Below are positions 11,663 through 28,737 of a stretch of DNA of 64,000 nt, piece after piece (position 1 is the stretch's first letter; each line of letters opens with the position of its first letter). The DNA comes from Hirudo medicinalis (taxonomy: Eukaryota > Annelida > Clitellata > Hirudinida > Hirudinidae): positions 548,241 to 612,240 of the forward strand of contig MPNW01000048.1 in the NCBI GenBank assembly GCA_011800805.1, given 5' to 3'. Position numbers and translations under genes: made by a program. The notes under the pieces were generated by a model, which saw nothing but the letters and a program-made list of their open reading frames with translations, was not told where the DNA came from and ran no database searches.

Positions 11663-13417
11663 TGAGGGAAATAAAAAAGATACAACGCAGCATTGAATTC
11701 CGCTCGAGAGTCGAGCAACATGGGTGGCATTTAAACTTTACAGGCTCATTCCTTTATCGGTCCTTCCGTCCATACAATCATCCATCTATCCTTCCAACCA
11801 TTCCCCACAACGCACGTCCAGTCGGTGTCGGTGGTCCTGTGCAACTTGTGTGTTCTTCTTATTGGAAGGGTTTAAATCCGCCAGCAGACCGATGTATGTA
11901 TGAATGAGCGAGCAAAAGTCGATAGATCTTAATCTGCATTATGTACTGCCTTCCTTCTCTCCATCTGCGTCAGTCGTAGGCCTTCTTTCCAGGCTGGTTT
12001 TGCTTCTTTTCCGGGCGTTTAACGGAAGTTCTCTTGGATTTCACGGATGACTTTCTCTCGGCATGCTGTCATTGAGATAACTCCCCTTATTCTAATTATA
12101 GACTCTCCTTGTTAATAGTTATGTTGTTGTTTGATCATTCTGACTAGAAGAATTATGATGCAATTATCAATTTAATTATGCCCGTTGTTTCTAATTGGTT
12201 GGAACATTATAATATCCAATGTCATCATCGTCACCATCCCTAACATCACTTCACATGTTCACCTAAAATGCGACAAATTTAAGCTTTGCAACAGGTGGCA
12301 ACATGTGTGGCTGTTGAAAATCGACTTGCCACGATGATGAACTAGTAACGATGATGACGATTATTATTGTTATGACATTATACGACCGTAACGATAACAA
12401 TATTACACCAATGTTCTCCATTGGGAATGTTGTACTTGAGCGAAACAAATGTGAAATGATCGTACTATAAATTGAAGCTCTCGTCGAAGTTTAGCGGTCC
12501 AAACCTTACGAGGAAGTGAAAATATGATAGACTTCATCAGGTTCGTTTGAGAGATTCCATTGACACGGAGACGTGCAGATGGTAAAGATTTGCATCATAA
12601 TTTCACAACTGGATAATTTGTAACTTCACAATTTGATTCATAATTCCATGAAAGTTATCGGAGTTGTTCTAAAACAATAAATCAATTAACTATTAGCTGA
12701 GATCAGCAAGTAATTAAAAATGGACGGCTACTTTTGTCGGCATCACATTTTACATGAGCATGTACCGCTGTTTGAGGAACGTGTTTTTCAGTCATTTTTT
12801 TGGTGGTCCTCAGATTGGAAAGAAAAGTCAATGATTATAAACATCACTGCTGATGATTATTCAATGACTGTGTTCCAATTTTACTGGTTTAATGAGTCGC
12901 TCGATAATCAATTCTTTGTCTTTAATTGACATGAATCAAGGCGACAGTTCAAGATGAACGACATTCCCGAAGTTTTCTTGAAGAGAACACATTTTAAAAT
13001 TGAGAAGTAAGGAATGTAAAAGAAAAGTATTAAAACAATCCGGAAATCTCTGATGTACCGAATTCAATCTAACGGATTTGAACATGAATTTGGATGGAAT
13101 TATTCTTCGTGTCTGTCCAGATCTCCGAGTACAGTTTGCAATTCCAACCTTTCTGAGATGAAAGCTTTCCATGTTTCTGATTTTCACCATTTTGTACGCA
13201 CAGAAGCCGATGAACAAGTCACATTTGATGAGCGTTATCGTTGTCAGACATCTATAAGTCCTTCGACAACACTTCAAAAATTTTCGAATATTTGCAAGAA
13301 CTTTTAATATTTTATTTTAAGTTTTGCTTGTCTTTGGGAATGTTTTTAACGAGAACGGCGCGCTAAAATTGAAACAAACATCTTGTTTACGGGCACATTT
13401 TGAACGAAAAACTAATC
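11663..13417. other. Intergenic, upstream of the brambleberry gene
   Basis: No gene supported. Short open frames exist on both strands near 12,940-13,310, but they lack splice context and recognisable motifs. The brambleberry promoter should lie in the last few hundred bases; no TATA box stands out. Confidence 0.5.
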
Positions 13418-15666
13418 ATGCTCACTGGAATTAATATTCTGTTTTATATAATTTTTATGCATGTTTCTGTTTGTAACACTTATGTAGATTCATTTGACGA
13501 AGAACGGTACAATGCGGGCAAAACCGATTTAGCATACTTCAAGCAAGAAGCAAGCTTACCTAAATATGGGAAATGTTGGCTAGATGCATTGGAACAGTTG
13601 GAGATTGGGTGTGAAAAGTTGACAGAGGATGAACTTTACAGAATGACCTTTTCGTTCATGAACTGCTTTTTACTCAAGACTGGACGTGACAGGCATGAAT
13701 GCTCTCCAGACGCAAACATTGAGGACTGCACAAGATTCCTCAAGTCTGAAGCCTATGCCGTCTATACTAAATTTTTCACTCACACACAGAATGTTTGTTT
13801 TTTCTTGCAAGCTCAGAAGTGGCAGGCAGTCATAAAGTTTACAACGCACAGATTAGTTGATGCTTCTCATGCAGTTGCTTTGCAAATGAGAGACTCAAAT
13901 GATCTTCAGTCAGAAATTCTCAAACGCCAAGAAGACTCAATTCATTTGCAGCAAGTTCTTTTGGAAAGTGGAAATACTTTAAAGAAGACTTTGGATGCAT
14001 CAAAGCTCGAGCTTGACAAAGTGATGACTGATTTCAAAACTTCATCTTTAGAGCAAAAGAATTTGCTCTTTGAAGTTTTTGATGCAATAAAGTAAGATTG
14101 ATGTGCGTTTTGAAAGGATATTCAGTTTTAATATCTTAAAACTTTTCAGGTCATTTCAGTCAATTGTGGTTGGAGAAATGGCTGGATTTCTTTCTCTGGT
14201 TTTCTTTGTCACTGGCATGCTGATTTCTTTCCTGCTAACATCTTCACCTTGCTCATCATCAGCAAGGATTCCTGTATTTGCCATATTGTCCATCAACTTC
14301 TTGATCGAGAAAACACTCTTCGGCTACATTCGTTTCCGCGAGGACATTCCGAGCGACCAAACATTTACTATAAGTGAAGTGGGTCTCCCATCATTCAATA
14401 AACATTTTGGAGATTATTTTAATTTAAAACACCTTTAATTTCTCAGGAGGAGTACTACGAACACAGAAACATTTCTCGGTTGATTTCCATGGTGATGTCT
14501 TTGACCTGCCTTCTCTGGTGTGCTTTAAAATACCAAGATTTTGGATTTCTCAGCTACAACATGCTGAAGCAATTGTCAGAAGAAAACAGAATGTTCAAGG
14601 AGATTTTATCAAGTACGTAATCATTAACTTTTTTTTTCACTGCAACTATTACATCAGCTTCTTAAATATTTGTTGTTGTAATTAAAATAAAATTGTTTTA
14701 ATCAGATCTCCAGCATTACTTGTCAGAAAATGAAATTGATGACACTGAAAGCCTAGGTAAACTAATTATTTCGTAATAAATTGAAAACCCTCGTTATCAT
14801 TAAATAATGTTGCTGATGTTTGTCAAAATAAAGTAACTAAAAAAAAACTATTTTCCAAATAAATTTTTTCCAGGTTATGGATCTGATTATGGTTCCTCTG
14901 TGTCGACACTCGACCAAACAGAGGACAGAACATTTCAACCAGACTCTTCCATGGCTTCCTCTTCATTAATGGATGATGTGAGATTCCTATCCACCTCTAT
15001 TCCTTACAAGGATCAACTCAATGGAAGTATCATGGCCCAATTCAATACTCCAAACAGTGTGTAATTTGTATATTACTTACTCATTTGTTGTCAATAATGT
15101 TGTCTAATTTGTTGTCTCCTTAAACATCTACAGAGAAGGTTGAAAATGCAATGAGCGATCAACAAGTTTCTGCTGAAATGGTAATTGTTTATTTCTGATT
15201 CATACTTTCTCTTGTAGACAAGCTTTGTTAAATACATCATACCATTTTCTGTTACATTTCTTGATCAAACTCCCTAACCTTCATCTCATACCAAACTTTT
15301 TAAGTACATTGCAGTCTTTCTAAATTCATATTTTTATTGAAACAGAGGGTAAATATTATTTGTTACTTAACCTATGTTGTCATTTGATTTATAGTTTAAT
15401 GGCTAATTCTGTCTCAAATTTACAATTTGTCGAAGATGTACAGGTATTGCATGCATTTTAAGACGTTAACCTATCAATTGCAGCCATCTTCAACTGGAAG
15501 ATACGACTTCAGACCCCGTAAAACGCCAGATCGCTACAGAGACAAATTCGATGAAAGCCCGATAGAATTTGGCAAGAAAATTAAGTCGTTGGAGAGAGAC
15601 TCGGTCGCTAAATCTATTAAAACAATTTCTTTTAATAAGACTAAAAAAAGCTTAACTTTTCAGTAA
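13418..15666 (+). CDS. bmb: Brambleberry/KAR5/GEX1-type nuclear fusion protein
   Basis: This is a 510-aa protein from seven exons: 13418-14091, 14150-14378, 14447-14612, 14706-14756, 14874-15056, 15134-15180 and 15484-15666. All junctions are GT-AG and the total is 1533 nt, a multiple of three. The first ATG is followed by a signal peptide (about residues 1-20). Next comes a cysteine-rich domain (C53, C65, C83, C95, C104, C127) containing LPKYGKCW and FTHTQNVCFFLQAQKW, the pattern I associate with Brambleberry/KAR5. After it are a helical/coiled stretch (about 150-225) and two or three hydrophobic segments from residue 230. The C-terminus is basic and Ser-rich. Family members act at the nuclear envelope in karyogamy or pronuclear fusion and, in zebrafish, in fusion of embryonic karyomeres. 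BBS10 starts only 68 bp downstream. The identity rests on recalled motifs, not on a search. Confidence 0.85.
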
Positions 15667-15734
15667 ATCTTTGTTTATATTTACGTTGGATACGTCCAAT
15701 ATATCGTGCGATTTGTGTAATAGATGATTTTAAA

Positions 15735-17738
15735 ATGAGTCTTGATAATTATCTTAGCCTGGATCTTTGTGCACGCATCAGCGCTGAACTAGCGCAGCAA
15801 ATGTCCCCATGCTTTGGACCTTGTGGCATGAATAAGTTGACCTCGACAGGAGGAAAACTGACCTCTTCAAGTTGTGGAGAGGATATAATAAAATCGCTGA
15901 AGGTTTCGCATCCAATTGGCAGAGTAATGATCAAGTCTATTTTAGATCATTATTCAAAAACTGGTAGCAATGTGAAAGCATTTGTGATTCTTCTTTCAAG
16001 TATTCTTAGAAATTTTGTTGAGATGCAAAGAAAACATTATGGTCGCGAAGCCACTATTAGAATTCTATTGTTGAGATCTTTGAGGAAGTTCTGTGTGAAG
16101 GTATTGCAAAATTTTGTCGTTCCTGCAATTGTGAAGGATTGCCTGCATTGCCATTTTGTTAATAAAGAAACCCTGAGGCTGGCAATAAGCTCATCCCTTT
16201 CTCAAAGAACCTCAACAGCTGATATCATGGTGGACATCCTTTTCAGAGCACTTTGCTCAAATTTTATTGATATCAATTATGGGACCTTAAAGCTAAGATT
16301 GAATATATTAATATCTGAGTTTGACAATGTTTGCATTGCATCTTCTTGTGAACCACCAGAGAAGTCAAGAATTGAAAGAGTGTTGATCATGCCACAAGAT
16401 TATTTGACATATCATCCTCTATCAAATAAAGAAAGCAATAATAAACAAGATCTGGGATTTGTTTTACTAAAAACAGATGACTATCAGTCTGGTGACTGTG
16501 TGGCTGTAAAAGAATATCAGCAAGCACTGTCACTCTTAAGCTTCAAATCAGATCAAATGCGGAAATTCTGCAAGCTCCTCTCATTGAAAGGGGTCAAATT
16601 ATTACTGAGCGACTCAAAGATTGATTATGAGTTGAAGAGTTGCTGTTCGTCTGAGAAAATTTCAACAATACAATGTCTCCCTGGAGATGATATAGACAAG
16701 CTGTCAAGATATTTTGGCATCCACCCATTGATCAGCATTTGTGACATCGCAACAAATGAAAGTTTACAACATGTTGGTTTGCTGAAGAACTTTGGCAACA
16801 AGATCATTAATGGCCAAAACTATGCCTACTTGGAGCCATCTACCACTTTTCAAGCAAAATGGGAAAATGCTGAATTTCATGACATCTTTCCATTTCAGAT
16901 TATGGTTTGTGGGCTTTCAGCGAGCAGTTGTCAGTTGAGCATAAGAAGAATGAAAAATGCATTGAAGCAATTGAATTCCTGGTTGGTGCCTTGCAATGAA
17001 GCATTAACAAGTCATGGAAAAGAAAGTACTTCCCCTAATGGAAATATTGCTAAACTAGCTGCTCTTCACTTTCATGAAAAATTAAAACTTGGCTGTTATT
17101 CCTCAGCCACTGACGGATTACTAACATCGTGTGTTGAAGGAATTTTAACATCTTGTGCCAGTGACCACAAACATTTTTCCCACAATCCATCGCTCTCATA
17201 CCATGGAATTCATCTGCCAGCCAATGGAGCTTTTGAAACAACAACTTACATGCACATCAACAAATTCATAAATAATCCAAAAGGTACACAAAATCCATCT
17301 TTATTAAAAAATCAGGAGAGACTCAATGATGGATTTTCGGAATTTGATGTCCAAGTCTGCAAAATGATTTCAGATGCTCTCATAGAGATCCCATACGTTT
17401 TGATACAAAATTCTTATGCACCAAAAGGCGGCAAACTGAAAAATATGGTAAACCTTCTCGACAAATTAAACCACTTTACTAAAGAGGATCTGATCACAGA
17501 ATTCAGGACTTCAGATGGAATAGATTGTAATAATGCTTCTCAAGACTTCATTGGCAAAAGAAGTGATGAGAAGTTCATCAGCATAAACTGTAGGAGTGGA
17601 AAATTGGAGGTTCCGACGCAGAACAGTCCCATTGAACCTCTCAGGAGCAAGATCGAATTAGTTTATGACGTTTTCCATCTCTGCCAACAACTCCTTAAAC
17701 TTGAAGTCATCCTACCCATACATCCTAAGAATCAATAA
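15735..17738 (+). CDS. BBS10: BBS10-like chaperonin-related protein
   Basis: An intronless 667-aa frame starts at the ATG at 15735. It resembles vertebrate BBS10 (about 720 aa), a divergent group II chaperonin that with BBS6/MKKS, BBS12 and CCT subunits assembles the BBSome for ciliary trafficking. Visible landmarks are FGPCG (27-31), where CCT proteins have the N-terminal GPKG-like motif, then HPIGRVM, and KTGSNVKAFVILL (75-87), which aligns with the BBS10 KTGDGAKTF region. The chaperonin GDGTT nucleotide motif is therefore degraded (GSNVK), so ATP hydrolysis is doubtful, as for the family. MKKS or BBS12 are the alternatives, but the HPI..M and KTG contexts favour BBS10. A canonical AATAAA follows the stop by 14 bp. 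Confidence 0.82.
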   Translation: MSLDNYLSLDLCARISAELAQQMSPCFGPCGMNKLTSTGGKLTSSSCGEDIIKSLKVSHPIGRVMIKSILDHYSKTGSNVKAFVILLSSILRNFVEMQRKHYGREATIRILLLRSLRKFCVKVLQNFVVPAIVKDCLHCHFVNKETLRLAISSSLSQRTSTADIMVDILFRALCSNFIDINYGTLKLRLNILISEFDNVCIASSCEPPEKSRIERVLIMPQDYLTYHPLSNKESNNKQDLGFVLLKTDDYQSGDCVAVKEYQQALSLLSFKSDQMRKFCKLLSLKGVKLLLSDSKIDYELKSCCSSEKISTIQCLPGDDIDKLSRYFGIHPLISICDIATNESLQHVGLLKNFGNKIINGQNYAYLEPSTTFQAKWENAEFHDIFPFQIMVCGLSASSCQLSIRRMKNALKQLNSWLVPCNEALTSHGKESTSPNGNIAKLAALHFHEKLKLGCYSSATDGLLTSCVEGILTSCASDHKHFSHNPSLSYHGIHLPANGAFETTTYMHINKFINNPKGTQNPSLLKNQERLNDGFSEFDVQVCKMISDALIEIPYVLIQNSYAPKGGKLKNMVNLLDKLNHFTKEDLITEFRTSDGIDCNNASQDFIGKRSDEKFISINCRSGKLEVPTQNSPIEPLRSKIELVYDVFHLCQQLLKLEVILPIHPKNQ

Positions 17739-17751
17739 CTTTGTTTTAAGA

Positions 17752-17757
17752 AATAAA
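17752..17757 (+). terminator. Poly(A) signal of BBS10
   Basis: AATAAA lies just after the BBS10 stop. No such signal occurs between the brambleberry stop (15666) and the BBS10 start (15735), so this is the nearest hexamer that could serve both genes. Confidence 0.7.
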
Positions 17758-17759
17758 TA

Positions 17760-18460
17760 ATTTAATTAAAACTACGCCTGAAAGGAACTTGTGTATTGTA
17801 TTCGGATACTTAAAGGTGACTTGTCCACTCAAATATTTACCCAAATGAATAAATTCAAAGACATTAATCATTTTAAAATCTTTTGATAGCAATTACGAAC
17901 TGCTTCACAAAAATATGTTCTGCTCGAATACACAGTATTACTTAAAAGCAACATCACAATATTTCGAATGAAAAGTTTACAATAAAAAAATATAATTTTA
18001 ACAGCTAAGAGTGTTCTTATGAGCAGTTTCAGACATTATAATACTATCGGATTCATGAAAAAGTTTTATGGTTCAAGATTACAAGCCAAAAACATGAAAT
18101 TGGCGCAACAATGATGAAATTGAATCAAAATACAAAGGTGAAAAAACACCAAACATTAGTAATAAGCTAGACAGAGAAATATTGTGGCAGTCAGCTATCA
18201 AAGTAGTTTAGCAATTGGGTGATTAGAAACATTTTGGAGAGCAGCTCATTGAAAAGTTTAAGCTTTAAAATTTGAAAATTGCAGATCATTCACAAATCTC
18301 AGGCATCAGCTGTTTAGAGGTGGATCAGCAGCAATTACCTTGACAGAAGCACATTTTCCTCAAGAATTCTCAAAACATGTGAGAAGAAAAAAATGTATCG
18401 AAGACAACACTGGCATGAAAAAGAGAATTGTGAAAACGCTGCATGTCCTTCTTTCAGCTC
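17760..18460. other. Convergent intergenic region (BBS10 / copine)
   Basis: About 700 bp of AT-rich sequence between two convergent genes. It presumably holds the copine 3'UTR on the - strand. No open frame or repeat stands out. Confidence 0.5.
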
Positions 18461-24212
<5,752 letters not shown>

Positions 24213-24830
24213 TTTTCTAAAATTGCGAATGAACCTTGAATAAAAGTTACTTTTTGTAAAACTTAAAGTCCCCTCTATCAAATGTGACGCTAAGATTTGG
24301 ACCACTATATCCTTACTCAACTCAACGCTTAGACATCGTATAACCTCACTATGGATTATTTACACAAACCGCTAATCGAACGGATAACCCGCTAATACGA
24401 ACAGAACTCGAAAACTATTGCTTAAAGTTGAAATCTGACTTAAAGGCTTCATTATTAAAATACAGATAATTAAATCAGGCTCACAAGAAGCTTCAACAAT
24501 GAAATAGAAAGGTTTATTAAAGTCTTAGTAATCATACTTTTTTGTTTTTATCTAATAGATGTTTCTAACGAATCACATATTTTTATTTCGAAATGTCGCT
24601 GGCTTTCAATAATATTTAACATCAAGGTGTATCTTAAAGATGTTTACGTCCTGAACACCAACATATTTAAAGTTTTATTAATCTGCTACATATACCATGC
24701 ATAAAATATTCGACACCCTTTTTTGTGCAAATAATCAAACTCAGATTTAGTAAGATTTATATCAAGTAGCCCACAACCCTAACTCTATATTAACGAAGTA
24801 GTGCCAAATTTCTTCATAAAGTCGCTATAA
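24213..24830. other. Copine upstream region
   Basis: No gene seen. It should contain the copine promoter (- strand). No TATA box or other recognisable core element is evident. Confidence 0.4.
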
Positions 24831-24833
24831 GGT

Positions 24834-25060
24834 AGGCGGGGCTCAGATCAGCAACCAGGGGCTCCCTCGTTAAATCATCTGCCCGACGTGCGACACTGGA
24901 TGGCAGGTCTGTAGATGTCATTGGCCCCACAGATCTGGAATAGACTCCCCCCCCCCCCTTCCGATTAACAACACTGATCCAGGATCCAGCCGGGTTTCAC
25001 TCCGCCCTCAAAATCTTCCTCTTGAAGTTCTAAGCCCCTGTGAATCGTTATAAACACACA
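24834..25060 (+). mobile_element. Solo LINE ORF2 3' fragment, inverted relative to the nearby LINE
   Basis: The + strand here (GGGCTCAGATCAG, GGCTCCCTCGTTAAATC, CACAGATCTGGAATAGACTC, AACACTGATCCAG) matches the reverse complement of 26,120-26,295, the C-terminal end of the larger LINE. A C8-10 homopolymer interrupts it. It is a truncated copy in the opposite orientation, about 1.1 kb from its relative. Confidence 0.8.
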
Positions 25061-25376
25061 GACATAGGTCTTCTTAAACCACTGTAAAATAATGTTAATA
25101 GGTCTGATGTGGAGAATCATTCTCATCTTCTCAGATACCCAACCCAAATCTTCTTTTTGGTTGGCTTCAACTCCTCTAAACTGGTCGTCCATTAATTTCT
25201 TACACCCCTTGATATCCCCCCTTTACATAAAATGTATAAATAATATGTTAAAGTTTTACAATTTTTAATTTGTACCTTTTTATTTTGAAAATAAATAAAA
25301 TAATTGTTTAACTGATTATTATTGTCATTTTTTTTAATATCAGCTTCTATCATCTTCCAACGGGAAAGTCAAAAGT

Positions 25377-25545
25377 TATTCTGTTGTAATAATAGGCATA
25401 GTATCGGATTCATCATTTTCATCCTTTTGTTGAACTGATAAACCAGACAATTCAATATCATTTTCATCTAACCATTCATCACATAAAATATCAAAATTTT
25501 CTTCGTGTGCAATAATTGCCATCAGATCTTTTTGTCATTTGGAAG
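25377..25545 (-). pseudogene. Acidic ORF tail, possible transposase relic
   Basis: On the - strand a short frame reads KDLMAIIAHEENFDILCDEW, then an Asp/Glu-rich tail, and ends in a natural-looking stop. An in-frame stop and frame change lie just upstream. The family is not recognised. It sits on the - side of repeat R1 (25,866-26,036), as the DDE-like relic sits beside the other R1 copy, so the two may derive from one transposon family. Confidence 0.3.
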
Positions 25546-25865
25546 CCACTCGAATTGGCTGAAGGTTTTTTGTTGATAAAAAGGTGTTAATTTGTTACAC
25601 CCATGATCGCATTCTCGGTGTTGATGAACATGTTTCATTAACTTTGACGTAATGAACAGGGCCGCTGACAGAAATTTCGGGCTTAGTTACTGCCTAGTAG
25701 GCACAGTTACCACGGGTCCATATGTTATGGCAACTTGGTAATGGAAAAGCAAAAATAAGGTCATTATTGTAAAATTTCAATATTTTAAAATCTGGGATGG
25801 CCCTAAAAATTACTGAGTCATTGCCTTATGCAAATCCGTTCAAGCAGTGACGACTGAACTGAAGG

Positions 25866-26036
25866 ACTAACGGTAATGTCACAAATCCATCTGTTAAAAT
25901 TTAGATTTTTATCATAAAAATAGCCTTGTTGACGTCAATTAATCTTAAACTCCCCCCTCTCATTTGTCAAGAATTGTCAAACTTTTTCAGACCCCCCTCC
26001 ATCCCCTATTTTGTTGACATAATTTATGGACTGCCC
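25866..26036 (+). repeat. Dispersed repeat R1, copy 1
   Basis: Shares ATTGACGTCAA, TCAAGAATTGTCAAACTTTTT and a C-rich CCTCC...ATTTTGT segment with 48,856-49,015 in the same orientation. It is probably part of a DNA transposon. Confidence 0.7.
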
Positions 26037-26109
26037 CTAACAGTAACGATAACGATAATGATACAGAGTTTGATTAGAGTGGCGTATGTTCAACAGAACT
26101 TCAATGTAG

Positions 26110-28737
26110 AGGGAAGCTTTCTCTGAAGAGGAAGGTTTTGAGGTCGGAGTGAAATCCGTCTGGATCAGTGTTGGTAATCAAGAGGGGGTCTATTCCAGAT
26201 CTGTGGGCCAACAATATCTATAGATCTGCCATCGCACGTCGGGCAGATGATTTGACGAGGGAGCCCATGGTTACTGATCTGAGCCCGCGCCTAGCAGGAA
26301 TTTGCATAGTGCGAGTGGAGTGAAAGGCAGGTATGACGGTGCATGACCCAGGAGAGACTTGAAAACGAGTGAAGAGATTTTGTAGTAAATTCTCCAGCAA
26401 ATGCGTAGCCAGTGGAGATCATGGAGAGGAGGAGTGACATGACCATGTTTTCTTTTGTTGTTTATGATTTTAGCAGCTGCGTTGATGACACGCTGAAGTT
26501 GCGCGAGGCGGTAGGCAGGTAGACCGACCAGCGTAGAATTGCCGCAATCAATCTTTGATAGGATAAAAGATGTAAAGAGAAGCTTCCGCACATCAAGTGA
26601 GAGTGGAGCAGCGATGCTACGAATTTCCCTGGGAGATGCATAGCAGGAACGGGTTGTTTTGTTGATGTGAGTGGTCATGGAACGGCCTGAGTCTAGCCAG
26701 ATCCCAAGGTTGCGGAAAGCTTTCAGCAGTACTGGCTGGATCAGGTCGGAGCAGATGACGACCGATTTGGAAAAGAGTTCAGTTGTACGTCGACCGGAGG
26801 CGCACCACATCACCTCAGTTTTGCTGGCGTTCAATTGGAGACGACTGCTGAACATCCAGTCACTGATGGCGTCCACACAGTTCGAAATCTTGACAGAAAG
26901 GCATTCAGTTTGGTCTGGCTGGTATCATCAGCATACATATGGCATTGGAGTCCAAGTGCCCGAATGACGCTCTCATTCAGTTGAACTCTCATTCAGAATG
27001 AAGTTCAGCCGTGTTACATCGTGGAGTGGGCCCAGAACTGAGCCTTGGGGCACTCCGCATGCTATAGAGGTAGAGGACGATGCTAGTTCACCATAACCAA
27101 CAGAGAGGCGCCTCTGACGCTATGCAAATGGCGCTTTATAAATTAACTATTAATATTATTGTTATTATTATTAGAGAAGGAACGATCAGGTAGGTACGAC
27201 CGAAACCATGCAAGGGCACAACCCTTGAATCCGAACGACGTTTCTAGTCGTCCTAGAAGAATGTCAAAAGCTGCAGATAAGTCGAGAAGAATAAGCAGCG
27301 ACATCTGACCGGCACCAGCGCACTTAGAAGATACGACGACACTCGTAGAACAGCAGTTTGGTAGAATTACTTTGACGATAGGCGGACTGATGTTCAGGAA
27401 GGAGGTTATGACGATTTAGATGACCCATAACCCTGCCGAGCACGAGACGTTCCAGAAGATTCGAGGAGATAGAAAGATTAGAGATGGGTCGGTAAGAACA
27501 CACATCGGAAGGATCGAGGGTAGATTTCTTGATTAGAGAAGTGACGTAGCATGATTTGAAGACTAGTGGTACTTTACCCAGGAGGACTGACTTGTTGAAA
27601 ATCTTCGCGAGAATAGGTGCTATGATTGAGGACATTTTCTTGAGGAGCCAGGTTGGCATGGGGTCGAGCAAGCACTGTTTGTTTAGAAGAGCTTGAATCA
27701 GTTTCATCACTTCTACCACATTTGTGCTCTGGAACACATCGAATGTCACAGACGGCAAGATGGCATGAAACGATGGAGTTAGAGCAGAGGATGATGCATC
27801 TCGAACTTTTTCAATCTATGAAGTGAAATGATGCAAACATTCGTTGGCACCGATTGAATTATGGTCTTATAGATAGGGGGTGGGCTCTTGAATGACGATG
27901 ACCAAAGAAGAAGATGATGATCAGAGAAGTCATCAGGCATGATGTTGAGACCTCTGACAGAGGAAGAGATGCGACGTCGTCGAGAATGCCTCCAAGAATG
28001 TGAGTCGGTCGACGGACATTGATTGCGAAGCCACGCAAAGTAATCTTTTGAATTTTTTTTTGAGAATTATTAGGGCAGTCAAGACGTATATTGAAATTAT
28101 CGAACTCTCTGAAGAACACCGGTGTGATGGGGCCTGTTCTCAACGTAGATGTAGACAACCAACGACGTCAGGTGACCGCCAGTGAGCTGGAGACGGGCAG
28201 AGATGAACTCGAATGAGGTAATTGTGATTCCTATAACATGTCGACGAAGTCCAAGACCTGGAGCAGTCAGGTAACTCCACCATGATTGACGCATAGCAAT
28301 GCCGAGGGAGCTTCGTTCGGATCACATGGATGAGGGCGGTCAATTACTGTGAAAGCAGCCGCCCTGAGACGATCCAAGGCGAATGAACCGATATCGTGCC
28401 AGGTTTCAGTCATGAAGAAAACGTCAACATCCTCATGATGCAACAGATCCATCATCCTGTCAACTTTGTTATTGAGTGATTTAACATTAAGGAGACCGAA
28501 TGAGAAGTTTGAGACAGCTCTATTCTTGAGGTGGCGACCAGATGAATGAGGCGAAGGGGCACGCCGAGGATGACGATTGCCAGATCTTCTTCCATGGTAG
28601 TGATGAAAGGGAAAATCCTTGCGGAGGACTCCAGCTCTTCGAAGTGATTGTATAAGCCCGCGATCGGACAAATTCAAACTCATTAGCATATCATATGCTA
28701 TTGGTCCACGTCGAGCACTCATAACAGACAACAAATT
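26110..28737 (-). mobile_element. CR1/L2-like non-LTR retrotransposon, decayed
   Basis: On the - strand an endonuclease-like start contains NVKSLNNKVDRMMDLL and FFMTETWHD (about 28,540-28,400). Reverse transcriptase follows with SYRPISNLS (about 27,490), GVPQGSVLGPL (about 27,040) and the catalytic YADD (about 26,940). The C-terminal domain (26,876-26,271) contains LNASKTEVMW and LQRVINAAAKIINN. Stops, frame changes and a small deletion between GPL and YADD show it is inactive. Family placement in the CR1/L2 group is inferred from the RT tail. The RT is also interrupted by a short retroposon tail (27,107-27,172). The flank from 28,738 to 29,073 shows nothing further. Confidence 0.85.
27107..27172 (+). 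mobile_element. 66-bp retroposon tail inserted in the LINE RT
   Basis: A 66-bp segment (GGCGCCTCTGACGC... ending in ATT triplets) is flanked by AGAGA at 27,102-27,106 and 27,173-27,177. It splits the LINE reading frame between RSFS and VGYGE, and excising the segment with one AGAGA rejoins that frame. It resembles the 3' ends at 6,815-6,910 and 49,235-49,290. Confidence 0.8.

Noticed and set aside
11357..11693. Frames rich in Met-Thr (+), Ser and His/Arg (-)
   Set aside because: Same GATGAC-type repeat read in different frames.
12936..13307. Overlapping frames on both strands upstream of brambleberry
   Set aside because: No recognisable motif, no splice context and biased composition; most likely chance.
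14103..14446. Extension of brambleberry exon 2 to the stop near 14,438
   Set aside because: A GTGGGT donor at 14,379 joins in frame to a strong acceptor at 14,446, and the total then closes to a multiple of three.
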